Origin: Pseudomonadota bacterium | GTDB taxonomy: Bacteria > Pseudomonadota > Alphaproteobacteria > Caulobacterales > Aquidulcibacteraceae | Length of the DNA: 7,622 bases | Assembly (NCBI GenBank): GCA_023410295.1 | Contig: JAEYPY010000018.1 | Location: 1 to 7,622 of the forward strand | Reading direction: 5' to 3' | Shown: positions 1 through 6,021 of the stretch, piece by piece | How the letters are laid out: the number at the start of each line of letters is the position of its first letter | Numbering within the stretch: the stretch's first letter is position 1 | Notes under the pieces: generated by a model | What the model was told of the DNA's origin: nothing | The model's database searches: none | Seen by the model: only the letters and a program-made list of their open reading frames with translations | Position numbers and translations under genes: made by a program

Positions 1-35
1 AAATTGGTATGAGCAAAGGTAGGCGGGGCGATCTG

Positions 36-1328
36 ATGGCTCGCGGAATGCACCTCCTGACGGCGGCGGAAGTGAAGGCGGCTAAGCCGCCGGCGATGCT
101 GCACGATGGGCGAGGGCTTTACCTGCAGGTGAAGCCGGGCGCCACTGACGATGCGCCCCCGCAACGCTCCTGGCTCTTTCGCTACACCGCGCCAGCGACG
201 AGCGAGCGCCGCTGGATGGGGCTCGGCAGCGCGGATGCCGTGAGCCTCAAGGATGCGCGCGACGCAGCGGAGAGCGCCCGCAAGCTGGTTAAGGCGGGGA
301 TTGATCCGATCGATCAGCGCCGGCTCGAGAAGGCCGCGGCCGCCGTCGAGGCGGAGCACGCGCGCACCTTCAAAGAGGCAGCCCTGGAGTACGTCGAAAC
401 CAAGCGCGGCGAGTGGGGCGAGAAACACGGCAAGCTCTGGCTGGCGACTCTGGAGGCTTACGCCTTCCCGCATGTCGGCGCGCTGCCGGTATCGGCGCTC
501 GACACCAGCCGCGTTGGGATGGCCTACGTCAAACAGGTTCTGAAGCCGATCTGGACAGCAAAGCCTGAGACGGCTCGGCGGGTGCGCCAGCGCGCAGAGA
601 CCGTGCTGGAGTACGCCAGCGCCCATGGCTACCGCGGTGAGGCTGACAACCCCTTCCGGCTCGCCCGAGTGCAACACATTCTCGGCAAGTCGCCGCGCGA
701 GGTGAAGCACCAGCCGGCGCTGCCCTGGCAGGAGGCCGGGGCGTTTGTGGCTGATCTTCGCAAGCTGGAGGGGCTGGGCGCGGTTGCGCTGGAGCTAACG
801 ATTCTCTGCGCCACCCGAACGAACGAAACGCTGGGCGCCCGTAAGGCTGAGTTCGATCTGGACCAGGCGCACTGGACTATTCCGGCAAGTCGAATGAAGG
901 GCCGTAAGGGCGAACGGCGTGAACACAGGATCCCATTATCCCGGCAGGCGGTGGCGCTGCTGCGGCGGGTGTTCGCCGCGCACCCCAAGAGCCCGTTCGT
1001 CTTTCCAGGGCTCGGCACTGAAACGCACCTTAGCGGCATGGCGATGCTGGCGACGCTGAAGCGCATGGGCCGGGAGGACATCACTGTGCACGGCTTCCGC
1101 TCGACGTTCCGCGATTGGGCCGGCGAGCGCACCGGCTTCCCGCGCGAGGTCATCGAGGCGGCATTGGCGCACGTTGTCGGCAACAAGACAGAGGCGGCTT
1201 ACCGGCGCGGCGATGCTTTCGAGAAGCGCGCAAAGCTGATGCAGGCGTGGGCGGATTACTGCGATGCGCCGGCCGCGTCGGCGACGGTAGTCAGCATCAA
1301 GCGCAACGCGGCGGAGGCCGCCGGCTGA
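36..1328 (+). CDS. Tyrosine-type site-specific recombinase (DUF4102/P4-type integrase)
   Basis: This protein should catalyse integration and excision of the element by DNA strand exchange. Counting from the ATG at 9 (439 residues), an N-terminal DUF4102 arm-binding domain covers about 16-105 (AAKP, then DGRGLYLQV, WLFRY, LGSADAVSLKDAR), a core-binding SAM-like domain about 118-225, and the catalytic domain about 235-415. The catalytic residues look complete: Arg270 (ATRTNE), Lys297 (RMKGRK), His361-x-x-Arg364 (HGFR), His388 and the nucleophile Tyr398 (EAAYRRG). The length is normal for the family. I prefer the ATG at 36 (residue 10), which follows an AGGCGGGG stretch with a 7-nt gap. The ATG at 9 has no visible ribosome binding site, and the ATG at 48 also fits the usual start of the domain. 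The gene reads inward, as expected if the attachment site lies just upstream, outside the window. Confidence 0.95.
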   Translation: MARGMHLLTAAEVKAAKPPAMLHDGRGLYLQVKPGATDDAPPQRSWLFRYTAPATSERRWMGLGSADAVSLKDARDAAESARKLVKAGIDPIDQRRLEKAAAAVEAEHARTFKEAALEYVETKRGEWGEKHGKLWLATLEAYAFPHVGALPVSALDTSRVGMAYVKQVLKPIWTAKPETARRVRQRAETVLEYASAHGYRGEADNPFRLARVQHILGKSPREVKHQPALPWQEAGAFVADLRKLEGLGAVALELTILCATRTNETLGARKAEFDLDQAHWTIPASRMKGRKGERREHRIPLSRQAVALLRRVFAAHPKSPFVFPGLGTETHLSGMAMLATLKRMGREDITVHGFRSTFRDWAGERTGFPREVIEAALAHVVGNKTEAAYRRGDAFEKRAKLMQAWADYCDAPAASATVVSIKRNAAEAAG

Positions 1329-1348
1329 TGCGCTGCGCCCTTACCCCC

Positions 1349-1464
1349 TTTGCCAAAATTGCCAATTTGCCAAAATACCCCGCGCACCCCCTCGCGGCTT
1401 TGATTTCGCGGCGTTTCTTGCCTTCGAATTTTGGCAAAAGCGCTTTGCCAAAATCTGCCAAAAT
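1349..1464. repeat. Cluster of TGCCAAAAT repeats downstream of the integrase
   Basis: Within 116 bp of otherwise GC-rich non-coding DNA there are four direct copies of TGCCAAAAT (1351-1359, 1368-1376, 1446-1454, 1456-1464) and one inverted copy (ATTTTGGCA, 1428-1436). A degenerate copy, TGCCAAT, lies at 1360-1366. Three of the five have the longer form TTTGCCAAAAT or its complement, besides the two at 1349-1359 and 1366-1376 spaced 17 bp apart. Such clustered short repeats next to an integrase are typical of protein-binding arrays: integrase arm-type sites, excisionase/AlpA sites, a transcriptional operator, or iterons of an origin. The sequence alone does not decide between these. Confidence 0.8.
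1428..1454. promoter_or_regulatory. Near-perfect palindrome inside the TGCCAAAAT cluster
   Basis: ATTTTGGCAAA (1428-1438) and TTTGCCAAAAT (1444-1454) are exact reverse complements of 11 bp separated by AGCGC. On DNA this would suit a dimeric binding protein; as RNA it would be an 11-bp stem with a 5-nt loop. No T-run follows on the + strand (CTGCC comes next), so a rho-independent terminator of the integrase transcript is less likely than an operator or recombination-protein site. Confidence 0.6.
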
Positions 1465-1503
1465 AGATTCCAGCCGCGCGAAGCAGCGTAAGCTGGCCCT
1501 GTT

Positions 1504-1521
1504 GAGCCCGGTCAGGGGCTC
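1504..1521 (+). promoter_or_regulatory. Small hairpin in the 5' leader of the 1551 gene, with CCCGGTCAGGGG motif
   Basis: GAGCCC (1504-1509) pairs with GGGCTC (1516-1521) around the loop GGTCAG. It lies 15 nt upstream of the ribosome binding site of the gene at 1551. The core CCCGGTCAGGGG (1507-1518) recurs exactly at 2813-2824 in another hairpin leader, followed in both places by a GCTCGC..AAT stretch. This points to a shared leader or regulatory element. Function unknown. Confidence 0.45.
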
Positions 1522-1536
1522 GCAATTCGTCGCCAT

Positions 1537-1543
1537 AGGAGGG
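1537..1543 (+). promoter_or_regulatory. Strong ribosome binding site for the 1551 gene
   Basis: AGGAGGG ends 7 nt before the ATG at 1551 and is the best Shine-Dalgarno match in the left half of the window. It fixes the start of the unknown gene and argues that this gene is expressed efficiently and independently of the integrase. Confidence 0.75.
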
Positions 1544-1550
1544 CGAACGC

Positions 1551-2432
1551 ATGTCTGAGAGCAGCAAGAAGGCGGCGTTGTCATCAACGGCGCTGATGCC
1601 CGCCGCTCCGCGTGGAATCCCAAAAGGCGCAGGGCGGATTGAGCGTGATGCGGAGGCTGCAATTGAAGGCTTGAACCACCTTCACCGGCAGGCGCAGCGA
1701 CGCAGTCCGCGGCCAGACCTAGAGCCCGTCCGCCAACGAATGTTGGCTGACATTCGAGCTGACGCGCGGCTGCGTTCGCGCTTGGAGGCGGTGGGGTCCA
1801 AGCGGGCGGTGGTACGGAATCTCGCCGACATTCCAGAGGGCATGGAAGCCGACGATCCTGCGGACATTGCCGCCGCGGACCTGGAGGGCATGATCCTTAG
1901 CCTCTGGAGCACCCTGGAGTGGGCACGCGAACGCGGCCTGCCACCACATCACTGCGATAACCTAATGGCCCTCTACGAGGGTCTGACACTCACGCGCGAT
2001 GGAACGTACTACTATGCCTTCCAGCCGCGGAATCCCACCGGCAAGCGGATTAGCCCAACGCAGCTATTGCGGCGCGGTTACGTGGCTGCCGCGATCAACG
2101 CTCTGATCATCGCCGGAAGGAATCAACCGGGCGAAGGAAAGGCGGCGGCGCTTCAAACGGCGGCCGAAAAGATGAAAGACGCGCGCCGTGCGGATTTCGC
2201 GCTCAAAGCGCATGAGAAGATTGACGCTGCGCTGCTGAGTGGCTGGTACGGCGACTTCACCCGGCGACGCGGCGCCAAGGGGTCGCTCGATGGAACGGCC
2301 GCTAAGGCGCAGTATGAAAAGCTCGTCACCGGCGTCATTCAAGAGAGAGCCAAAGAGGGCCCCGCCGCGCTCAAGTCTTGGGCGTTCAGCATCCTCAATG
2401 CCGTAATTAATCGGTTCGGCTCAGAGAGTTAG
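1551..2432 (+). CDS. Hypothetical protein, 293 residues, unrecognised
   Basis: I do not recognise the family. The protein looks soluble and mostly helical, with no signal peptide; the only hydrophobic stretch (about 177-189, YVAAAINALIIAG) is too short for a confident membrane segment. The first 60 residues are basic and low in order, followed by charged helices (60-85), an acidic stretch (92-112), and a central block with conserved-looking aromatic and His/Cys residues (WSTLEWARERGLPPHHCDN, about 119-137; GTYYYAFQPRNPTGKRIS, 151-168). The C-terminal part is lysine/arginine rich with WYGDFTRRRGAKG (232-244). It stands alone between integrase and the alpA-like gene, with its own leader and strong ribosome binding site, a position that often holds cargo or regulatory genes in islands. 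A DNA-binding, regulatory or cargo role is possible but unsupported by a motif. Confidence 0.85.
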   Translation: MSESSKKAALSSTALMPAAPRGIPKGAGRIERDAEAAIEGLNHLHRQAQRRSPRPDLEPVRQRMLADIRADARLRSRLEAVGSKRAVVRNLADIPEGMEADDPADIAAADLEGMILSLWSTLEWARERGLPPHHCDNLMALYEGLTLTRDGTYYYAFQPRNPTGKRISPTQLLRRGYVAAAINALIIAGRNQPGEGKAAALQTAAEKMKDARRADFALKAHEKIDAALLSGWYGDFTRRRGAKGSLDGTAAKAQYEKLVTGVIQERAKEGPAALKSWAFSILNAVINRFGSES

Positions 2433-2448
2433 CATCGTCGGCGGAATA

Positions 2449-2469
2449 TTGGGATTGGCCCCATCCCAA
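2449..2469. promoter_or_regulatory. 7-bp hairpin between the unknown gene and the alpA-like gene
   Basis: TTGGGAT (2449-2455) and ATCCCAA (2463-2469) are perfect reverse complements around a 7-nt loop, starting 16 nt after the stop of the 1551 gene. An overlapping alternative pairing exists (ATTGGG 2448-2453 with CCCAAT 2470-2475). There is no following T-run, so it is either a weak terminator or an operator of the alpA-led operon. The rest of 2433-2543 shows nothing else I can name; it must hold the operon promoter if the operon has its own. Confidence 0.4.
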
Positions 2470-2543
2470 CCCAATGCACCTGCTGACAGCCTGCCCGCCA
2501 GCGGCGCCGCGATGATGCGGTCGCCTCTGACGGATAGGAGCCG

Positions 2544-2777
2544 ATGACAGACGAACAAACACAGCGCGAGCTGTGGCCGATCCCGGAATTCTGCCGCGCT
2601 TACGGCGTTTCCAAATCAACCGCCTATGAGCTGCTTGCGAGCGGTGCGCTGACGGCCGTTAAGGTCGGCAGGCGTTCGCTACTGACGGCGGCGTCGGTCG
2701 AGCGCTGGCGCGCATCGTTGCCGAAGTATCAGCCGGGCTCGCCGCTCAACTGCGGCAGCGCGCAGGTGCCGGCATGA
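2544..2777 (+). CDS. AlpA-like / excisionase-family winged helix-turn-helix DNA-binding protein
   Basis: This 77-residue protein has the compact MerR-like fold used by AlpA regulators and excisionases, which bind DNA near attachment sites or integrase promoters to switch on excision. The first helix is about 13-20 (IPEFCRAYG), the recognition helix 23-32 (SKSTAYELL), the wing 33-48 (SGALTAVKVGRRSLLT), and a final helix 50-59 (ASVERWRASLP); the K-V-G-R-R-S wing and the SVERW ending are typical of the family. The length is normal for the family. The ribosome binding site ATAGGAG (2534-2540) ends only 3 nt before the ATG, which is tight. As first gene of the co-directional array to the window end it is the likely regulator of the element, and the repeat cluster at 1349-1464 or the hairpin at 2449 are plausible targets (inference). 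Confidence 0.9.
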   Translation: MTDEQTQRELWPIPEFCRAYGVSKSTAYELLASGALTAVKVGRRSLLTAASVERWRASLPKYQPGSPLNCGSAQVPA

Positions 2778-2802
2778 GCCGCAAGGCAAACCCCCAAACG
2801 AA

Positions 2803-2835
2803 AGCGACGGCGCCCGGTCAGGGGTCGCCGTCGCT
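2803..2835 (+). promoter_or_regulatory. GC-rich 10-bp hairpin leader with CCCGGTCAGGGG motif
   Basis: AGCGACGGCG (2803-2812) is exactly complementary to CGCCGTCGCT (2826-2835). The loop CCCGGTCAGGGGT can close further through CCC and GGG, leaving a GGTCA pentaloop and a two-base bulge. It lies between the alpA-like gene and the Shine-Dalgarno site at 2864 of the next gene. No T-run follows, so it looks like a structured leader, mRNA-processing or stability element, or attenuator rather than a simple terminator. The loop core is shared exactly with the leader at 1504-1521. Confidence 0.6.
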
Positions 2836-2863
2836 CGCGCAATCGCGCGCATGGAATGTCCCT

Positions 2864-2868
2864 AGGAG
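2864..2868 (+). promoter_or_regulatory. Ribosome binding site that decides the start of the 2876 gene
   Basis: AGGAG lies 7 nt before the ATG at 2876, an ideal spacing. An in-frame upstream ATG at 2774 overlaps the alpA-like stop as ATGA, but it has only a weak AGGTG upstream, and using it would place the whole hairpin in coding sequence. The site therefore favours the shorter gene. Confidence 0.65.
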
Positions 2869-2875
2869 CGAGACA

Positions 2876-3142
2876 ATGAAACACATAATCCGAACCGGCC
2901 CGCCCGGCAACACCAGAGACGGCGGTGGCTTCCCGCGCTTCGACGGCTCAGAGCCGAACGACGCGCGCATCACGCGCTTGTTGGCGGTGCTCGCCTCAGT
3001 GGCGGGCGATCACACCGGCGACAAGCTCGCGCGGCAAATGATCCGCAACGCTACGGCCGATCTATTCGACGCGGCGGCGCGTCTCGAACGCGTCGGTCAG
3101 TGCGGCTCGCCTCTCCGACTGGAGGGGCCGGCGCATGTTTGA
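2876..3142 (+). CDS. Hypothetical small protein, 88 residues
   Basis: No family recognised. The N-terminal 30 residues are Gly/Pro rich and probably disordered (TGPPGNTRDGGGFPRF). From about residue 31 there is an amphipathic helical part (ARITRLLAVLASVAGDHTGDKL, then ARQMIRNATADLFDAAARLERV), without a convincing membrane segment. The start at 2876 is chosen for its AGGAG site; starting at 2774 would give 122 residues with a low-complexity extension read through the hairpin. The gene sits between the alpA-like regulator and the primase-like gene, where elements of this type usually carry short unknown genes. Its last 8 nt overlap the following gene, implying translational coupling. Confidence 0.65.
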   Translation: MKHIIRTGPPGNTRDGGGFPRFDGSEPNDARITRLLAVLASVAGDHTGDKLARQMIRNATADLFDAAARLERVGQCGSPLRLEGPAHV

Positions 3143-3425
3143 GAATCCTATGGTCACAGAGGAGACGCGCGCCGCGTTGCGGCGCTGGGGCTTTCCAATC
3201 GATGGCGGCGAGGATGCCGGCTTGCGCGCCGTGGAGGCGATTAAGCGGGCCGATGCTGAGCTGGACATTCTCTTCCCCGAACAGCGCACGCGCTTGCTTG
3301 AAATCGTGCAGCGTCAAGAGCGCACCGGCGCCAGCAGTGACAAGGATGGCCCGTTCATCTTTGGCCTGATGATGCAGGCCATGTTCGCGGCCAACGTGGA
3401 TGCGGAACGCGGGGGCGCAGCATGA
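3135..3425 (+). CDS. Hypothetical small protein, 96 residues
   Basis: No family recognised. It is an acidic, mainly helical soluble protein: helices about 8-18, 25-45 (EDAGLRAVEAIKRADAELDI) and 48-62, then a more hydrophobic segment FIFGLMMQAMFAANV (74-88). That segment contains 15 largely apolar residues and could be a buried helix or a marginal membrane-associated helix. The start has a good GGAGGGG ribosome binding site (3121-3127) 7 nt upstream. The gene overlaps the preceding one by 8 nt and the primase-like gene by 4 nt (ATGA), so it is an integral operon member. Confidence 0.7.
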   Translation: MFENPMVTEETRAALRRWGFPIDGGEDAGLRAVEAIKRADAELDILFPEQRTRLLEIVQRQERTGASSDKDGPFIFGLMMQAMFAANVDAERGGAA

Positions 3426-4489
3426 GGCTCCCAGCAAACCGCCAACGCCAGCGCCTCTCCGATGCTCAAATTGCAGCCGCGCTCGCGGGTGCGTCGATTG
3501 TCGAGATTGCAGAGCGCGCGGGCGTCGTCATGGATCCCAAGCGTTCGCGCCCGGCGCAGGGCGACTATTGGGCTCTGTGTCCTTTCCACCAGGAGCGCAC
3601 GGCCTCGCTGCATCTTGTCGAGCGCGGTGCTGACAGTTGGTTTCGCTGTCACGGCTGCGGCGAGAAAGGCGACTTAATCGCCTTCCATAGGAAGCTGCAC
3701 GGCGGCGGCTTCCGTGCCACGCTGGAAGCGATCGGCGGCGGGCTCGATGTCGAACCAGACCCCGCTCTGATCGAAGCGCGCGAACAACGGCGGCGCGAAA
3801 TGGAAGCGGAGGCGCAGCGCCACCGCGACGCGCACCGTGCAGCGGCCGTGGCGATCTACTACGCCGCTGGGCTGCATGTTTCAGGAACGCCGGGCGAGCG
3901 CTACATTCGAGAGGCGCGCGCCATCCGTTTGCCGCTGGGCGGCGCTGAGATGCGCTACCACGCACGCGCGCCGCTATCGCCATATGAGCCCGCCAAGGCT
4001 GGGCGCTGCCCCGCCATCGTTGCCGCGATACGCAACGCTGAGGGCGAACACATCGGCTCTCACCTCACTTTTCTGCAGCATGACGGAGCAGCCAAGCGCC
4101 GCTTCGAACACCTGGGCGACGATGCGCGCATGGTCTGCGGCGATCATGTTGGCGGCTTCATTCGCCTGGGCGCGTTTTGTGACGTGGTGGTCATAGGGGA
4201 AGGCTGGGAGACTACAGCCAGCGCCAGTGAAGCATGCGGCCTGCCCGGGCTTGCTGCGATCAATGCGCCCAACCTCCGCGCGCTGGTGCTGCCACCCTCA
4301 ATCCGCCGCGTGGTTATCGCCTTCGACCGCGACGTTAAAGGCATTGGCGAGCTAAGCGCAGAGGCGCTGGCGCAACGGCTGTGGGCGGATGGCGTGCGCG
4401 TCGAACTGATGGCGCCGCCGTTTGGCTTCAAGGATTGGAACGATGCCGCGCAAGCGGGCGCGCTGGAACGTGCGGAGGTCGCGGCATGA
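3422..4489 (+). CDS. CHC2 zinc finger / Toprim domain primase-like protein
   Basis: Likely the DNA primase component of the element's own replication. An N-terminal CHC2-type zinc ribbon has C53-P-F-H56 and C76-H-G-C79, with the usual GDLIAF following (83-88); in DnaG-like primases this recognises template DNA. A charged helical linker covers about 112-145. A C-terminal Toprim domain has VVVIGEGWET (255-264, catalytic Glu260), the D-x-D pair in FDRD (Asp302, Asp304) that binds metal, and KDWND (337-341). At 355 residues it is shorter than DnaG and lacks a DnaB-binding C-terminal domain, as is common in mobile-element primases. The start overlaps the previous stop as ATGA; the upstream GGGGG is a modest ribosome binding site, so translation is probably coupled. 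It is coupled in the same way to the ATPase downstream. Confidence 0.92.
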   Translation: MRLPANRQRQRLSDAQIAAALAGASIVEIAERAGVVMDPKRSRPAQGDYWALCPFHQERTASLHLVERGADSWFRCHGCGEKGDLIAFHRKLHGGGFRATLEAIGGGLDVEPDPALIEAREQRRREMEAEAQRHRDAHRAAAVAIYYAAGLHVSGTPGERYIREARAIRLPLGGAEMRYHARAPLSPYEPAKAGRCPAIVAAIRNAEGEHIGSHLTFLQHDGAAKRRFEHLGDDARMVCGDHVGGFIRLGAFCDVVVIGEGWETTASASEACGLPGLAAINAPNLRALVLPPSIRRVVIAFDRDVKGIGELSAEALAQRLWADGVRVELMAPPFGFKDWNDAAQAGALERAEVAA

Positions 4490-6021
4490 CCGAAACCCAC
4501 GCGGCCAGCATCAATGGCGCCGAGCAGCGCCTTAAACTTTATGAGCCGCGCGAGTCATGGCCGGAGCCTGACGCGCGCTTGCTGAACGGCGGGCCGCGAG
4601 TAGCGCCCAAGTTTCCGCTCGACGTCATGGGCGAGCTAGGGCCTTGGGTTGCCGATCTGGCCGCGGCCAAGCGTGCGCCCGCCGATTATGTCGCTGTGCC
4701 GCTGCTGGCGATGGCCGCGGGCGTCGTTGGCGCGGCGCGCGACGTGCGGATCGAGGAAGGCTGGCGCGAGCCCTGCGTTCTTTGGGTCGCGTGCATCGGC
4801 AATCCGTCCAGCGGCAAGTCTCCGCCGCTCGCAACGCTCAAACGCTCAGTCATGGCGCTGGAGCGCTCCGAAGCGGGCGACATGAGCGAACGCAAGCGCG
4901 AGTACGAACAGCGCCGCATTGAGGCTGAAGCGGTGTGTGCGGCCTGGGAAGCTTCCGTGAAATCGGCGGTGCAGAAAGGCAGCGCTGCGCCGATGCGTCC
5001 TGATAAGGCAGACGAACCGGAGCCGCCGGTAGCGCCGCGCCTGCTCGCGGCCGACGCCACACGCGAAGCGCTTGCACGGCTTGGAGCGAAGCACCCGCGC
5101 GGCTTGCTTCTGGTGCTGGACGAGTTGGCAGGGCTCATTGGGAATTTCGGAAAGTACGGCGGAGCCGACGAACCGTTTTACCTCGCTGCTTACGGTGGCG
5201 ATTTCTCGCCGGTTGATCGGGTAAAGGGCGATACGCTCACGGCGGACCGGCTTTACCTCTCCATGGTCGGCGCCATCCAGCCCGACCGCATGCAGGCGTT
5301 GCTTTCCGGGCGCGCCGATGACGGGCTGGTCTCGCGGTTCCTGCCGGTGTGGCCTGACCCGCCCGCGCGCTTCCTGCGTGAAGTGCCGATTGCTGACGAG
5401 GCGTTCGCTGACGTGTTGTTCGCACGGCTGCGTAGTCTCTCCATGGAAGCCGACGCGGCCGGCAATCTGCGCCCGCGCGAACTGCGCCTGAGCGAGGATG
5501 CAGCGGCGATCTTCTTTGACTGGTGCGAGGATCAGCACGTCAAGACTAACGAGGCGCACGCCTTTATGGCGGGCTTTCTCGGCAAGAGCCGCGGAACGTG
5601 CGCGCGTGTCGCGCTGGTGCTGGAGCTGCTGGAGTGGGCGGCGAACGGCGGCCAAGGCGAGGGCCCGGGGGAGATTTCAGCAGACGCCATGGAGCGCGCT
5701 TGCGATCTGTTCGAAAGCTACTTTGAGCCGATGGCGCGCCGTGTCTATGCGGACGCTTCCCTGCCGATGGAGGAGCGTTACGCGGTGGCGCTGCTCAAAG
5801 AGCTGCGCTCACGCAATGCCCGCCGTTTCAATGCGCGGATAGCGCGGCGCGAGTGGGGTGTTCCGGGCCTCTCTGACGCATCGGCCATGAGTGCTGCGTG
5901 CGAGGTGCTGCGCCAATGCGACTGCATTCGCGAAATCCGCGACGATGAGCAGAAAGGTCCGGGGCGCAACGCCAAGGAATATCTCGTCAACCCCCGTCTG
6001 CTGCGGGAGGAGCGCGCATGA
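4486..6021 (+). CDS. DUF3987-family P-loop ATPase (helicase-like)
   Basis: This 511-residue protein is a DUF3987-type ATPase, a family regularly found beside CHC2/Toprim proteins in prophages and islands and thought to act as the replicative helicase partner. The Walker A motif is GNPSSGKS (105-112). Walker B is LLLVLDEL (207-214), with Asp212 and Glu213. A sensor-like segment SMVGAIQPDRM (259-269) precedes DGLVSRFLPVWP (279-290), whose Arg284 is a candidate arginine finger. Between Walker A and B lies a charged coiled-coil-like insert (126-165). The C-terminal region (about 430-511) looks like a winged helix. The reading frame stays open back to an ATG at 4381, but the ATG at 4486 has GGAGG (4474-4478) with a 7-nt gap and forms an ATGA overlap with the primase gene, so it is the better start. 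Helicase activity is inferred from context. Confidence 0.92.
   Translation: MTETHAASINGAEQRLKLYEPRESWPEPDARLLNGGPRVAPKFPLDVMGELGPWVADLAAAKRAPADYVAVPLLAMAAGVVGAARDVRIEEGWREPCVLWVACIGNPSSGKSPPLATLKRSVMALERSEAGDMSERKREYEQRRIEAEAVCAAWEASVKSAVQKGSAAPMRPDKADEPEPPVAPRLLAADATREALARLGAKHPRGLLLVLDELAGLIGNFGKYGGADEPFYLAAYGGDFSPVDRVKGDTLTADRLYLSMVGAIQPDRMQALLSGRADDGLVSRFLPVWPDPPARFLREVPIADEAFADVLFARLRSLSMEADAAGNLRPRELRLSEDAAAIFFDWCEDQHVKTNEAHAFMAGFLGKSRGTCARVALVLELLEWAANGGQGEGPGEISADAMERACDLFESYFEPMARRVYADASLPMEERYAVALLKELRSRNARRFNARIARREWGVPGLSDASAMSAACEVLRQCDCIREIRDDEQKGPGRNAKEYLVNPRLLREERA

Noticed and set aside
1..35. Attachment site or tRNA 3' end at the left edge
   Set aside because: Only a few bases precede the integrase and they show no tRNA-like acceptor or T-arm sequence; the site, if present, is outside the window.
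629..1186. Open frame of 185 codons on the - strand opposite the integrase
   Set aside because: It overlaps the catalytic domain of a convincing integrase and has a low-complexity Ser/Arg/Ala composition typical of shadow frames.
1428..1454. Rho-independent terminator after the integrase
   Set aside because: The stem is AT-rich at its base and no T-run follows on the + strand. A weak terminator cannot be excluded, but the repeats around it favour a protein-binding role.
1349..1464. Possible CRISPR array
   Set aside because: The repeat unit is only 9-11 bp, copies are in both orientations, and spacing is irregular, with no uniform spacers.
1115..1558. Open frame on the + strand spanning the integrase end and the repeat region
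   Set aside because: It overlaps the integrase catalytic region in another frame, has no ribosome binding site, and translates the repeats into meaningless LPK/AKI strings.
3060..3134. Third copy of the CCCGGTCAGGGG leader (CGGTCAG near 3091)
   Set aside because: Only seven bases match, it lies in coding sequence, and no equivalent hairpin forms; probably chance.
4381..4485. N-terminal extension of the DUF3987 protein from the ATG at 4381
   Set aside because: It would overlap the primase gene by over 100 bp and encode an arginine/glycine-rich stretch. The ATG at 4486 has a proper ribosome binding site and an ATGA overlap.
3489..4485. Complete bacterial DnaG gene
   Set aside because: The protein has the zinc ribbon and Toprim domain but is far shorter than DnaG and lacks its C-terminal helicase-binding domain, so it is an element-type primase and not the housekeeping gene.
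4846..5655. Long open frame on the - strand opposite the DUF3987 gene (269 codons)
   Set aside because: It is antisense to a gene with clear Walker motifs, is arginine rich as expected for an antisense frame in GC-rich DNA, and shows no recognisable domain.
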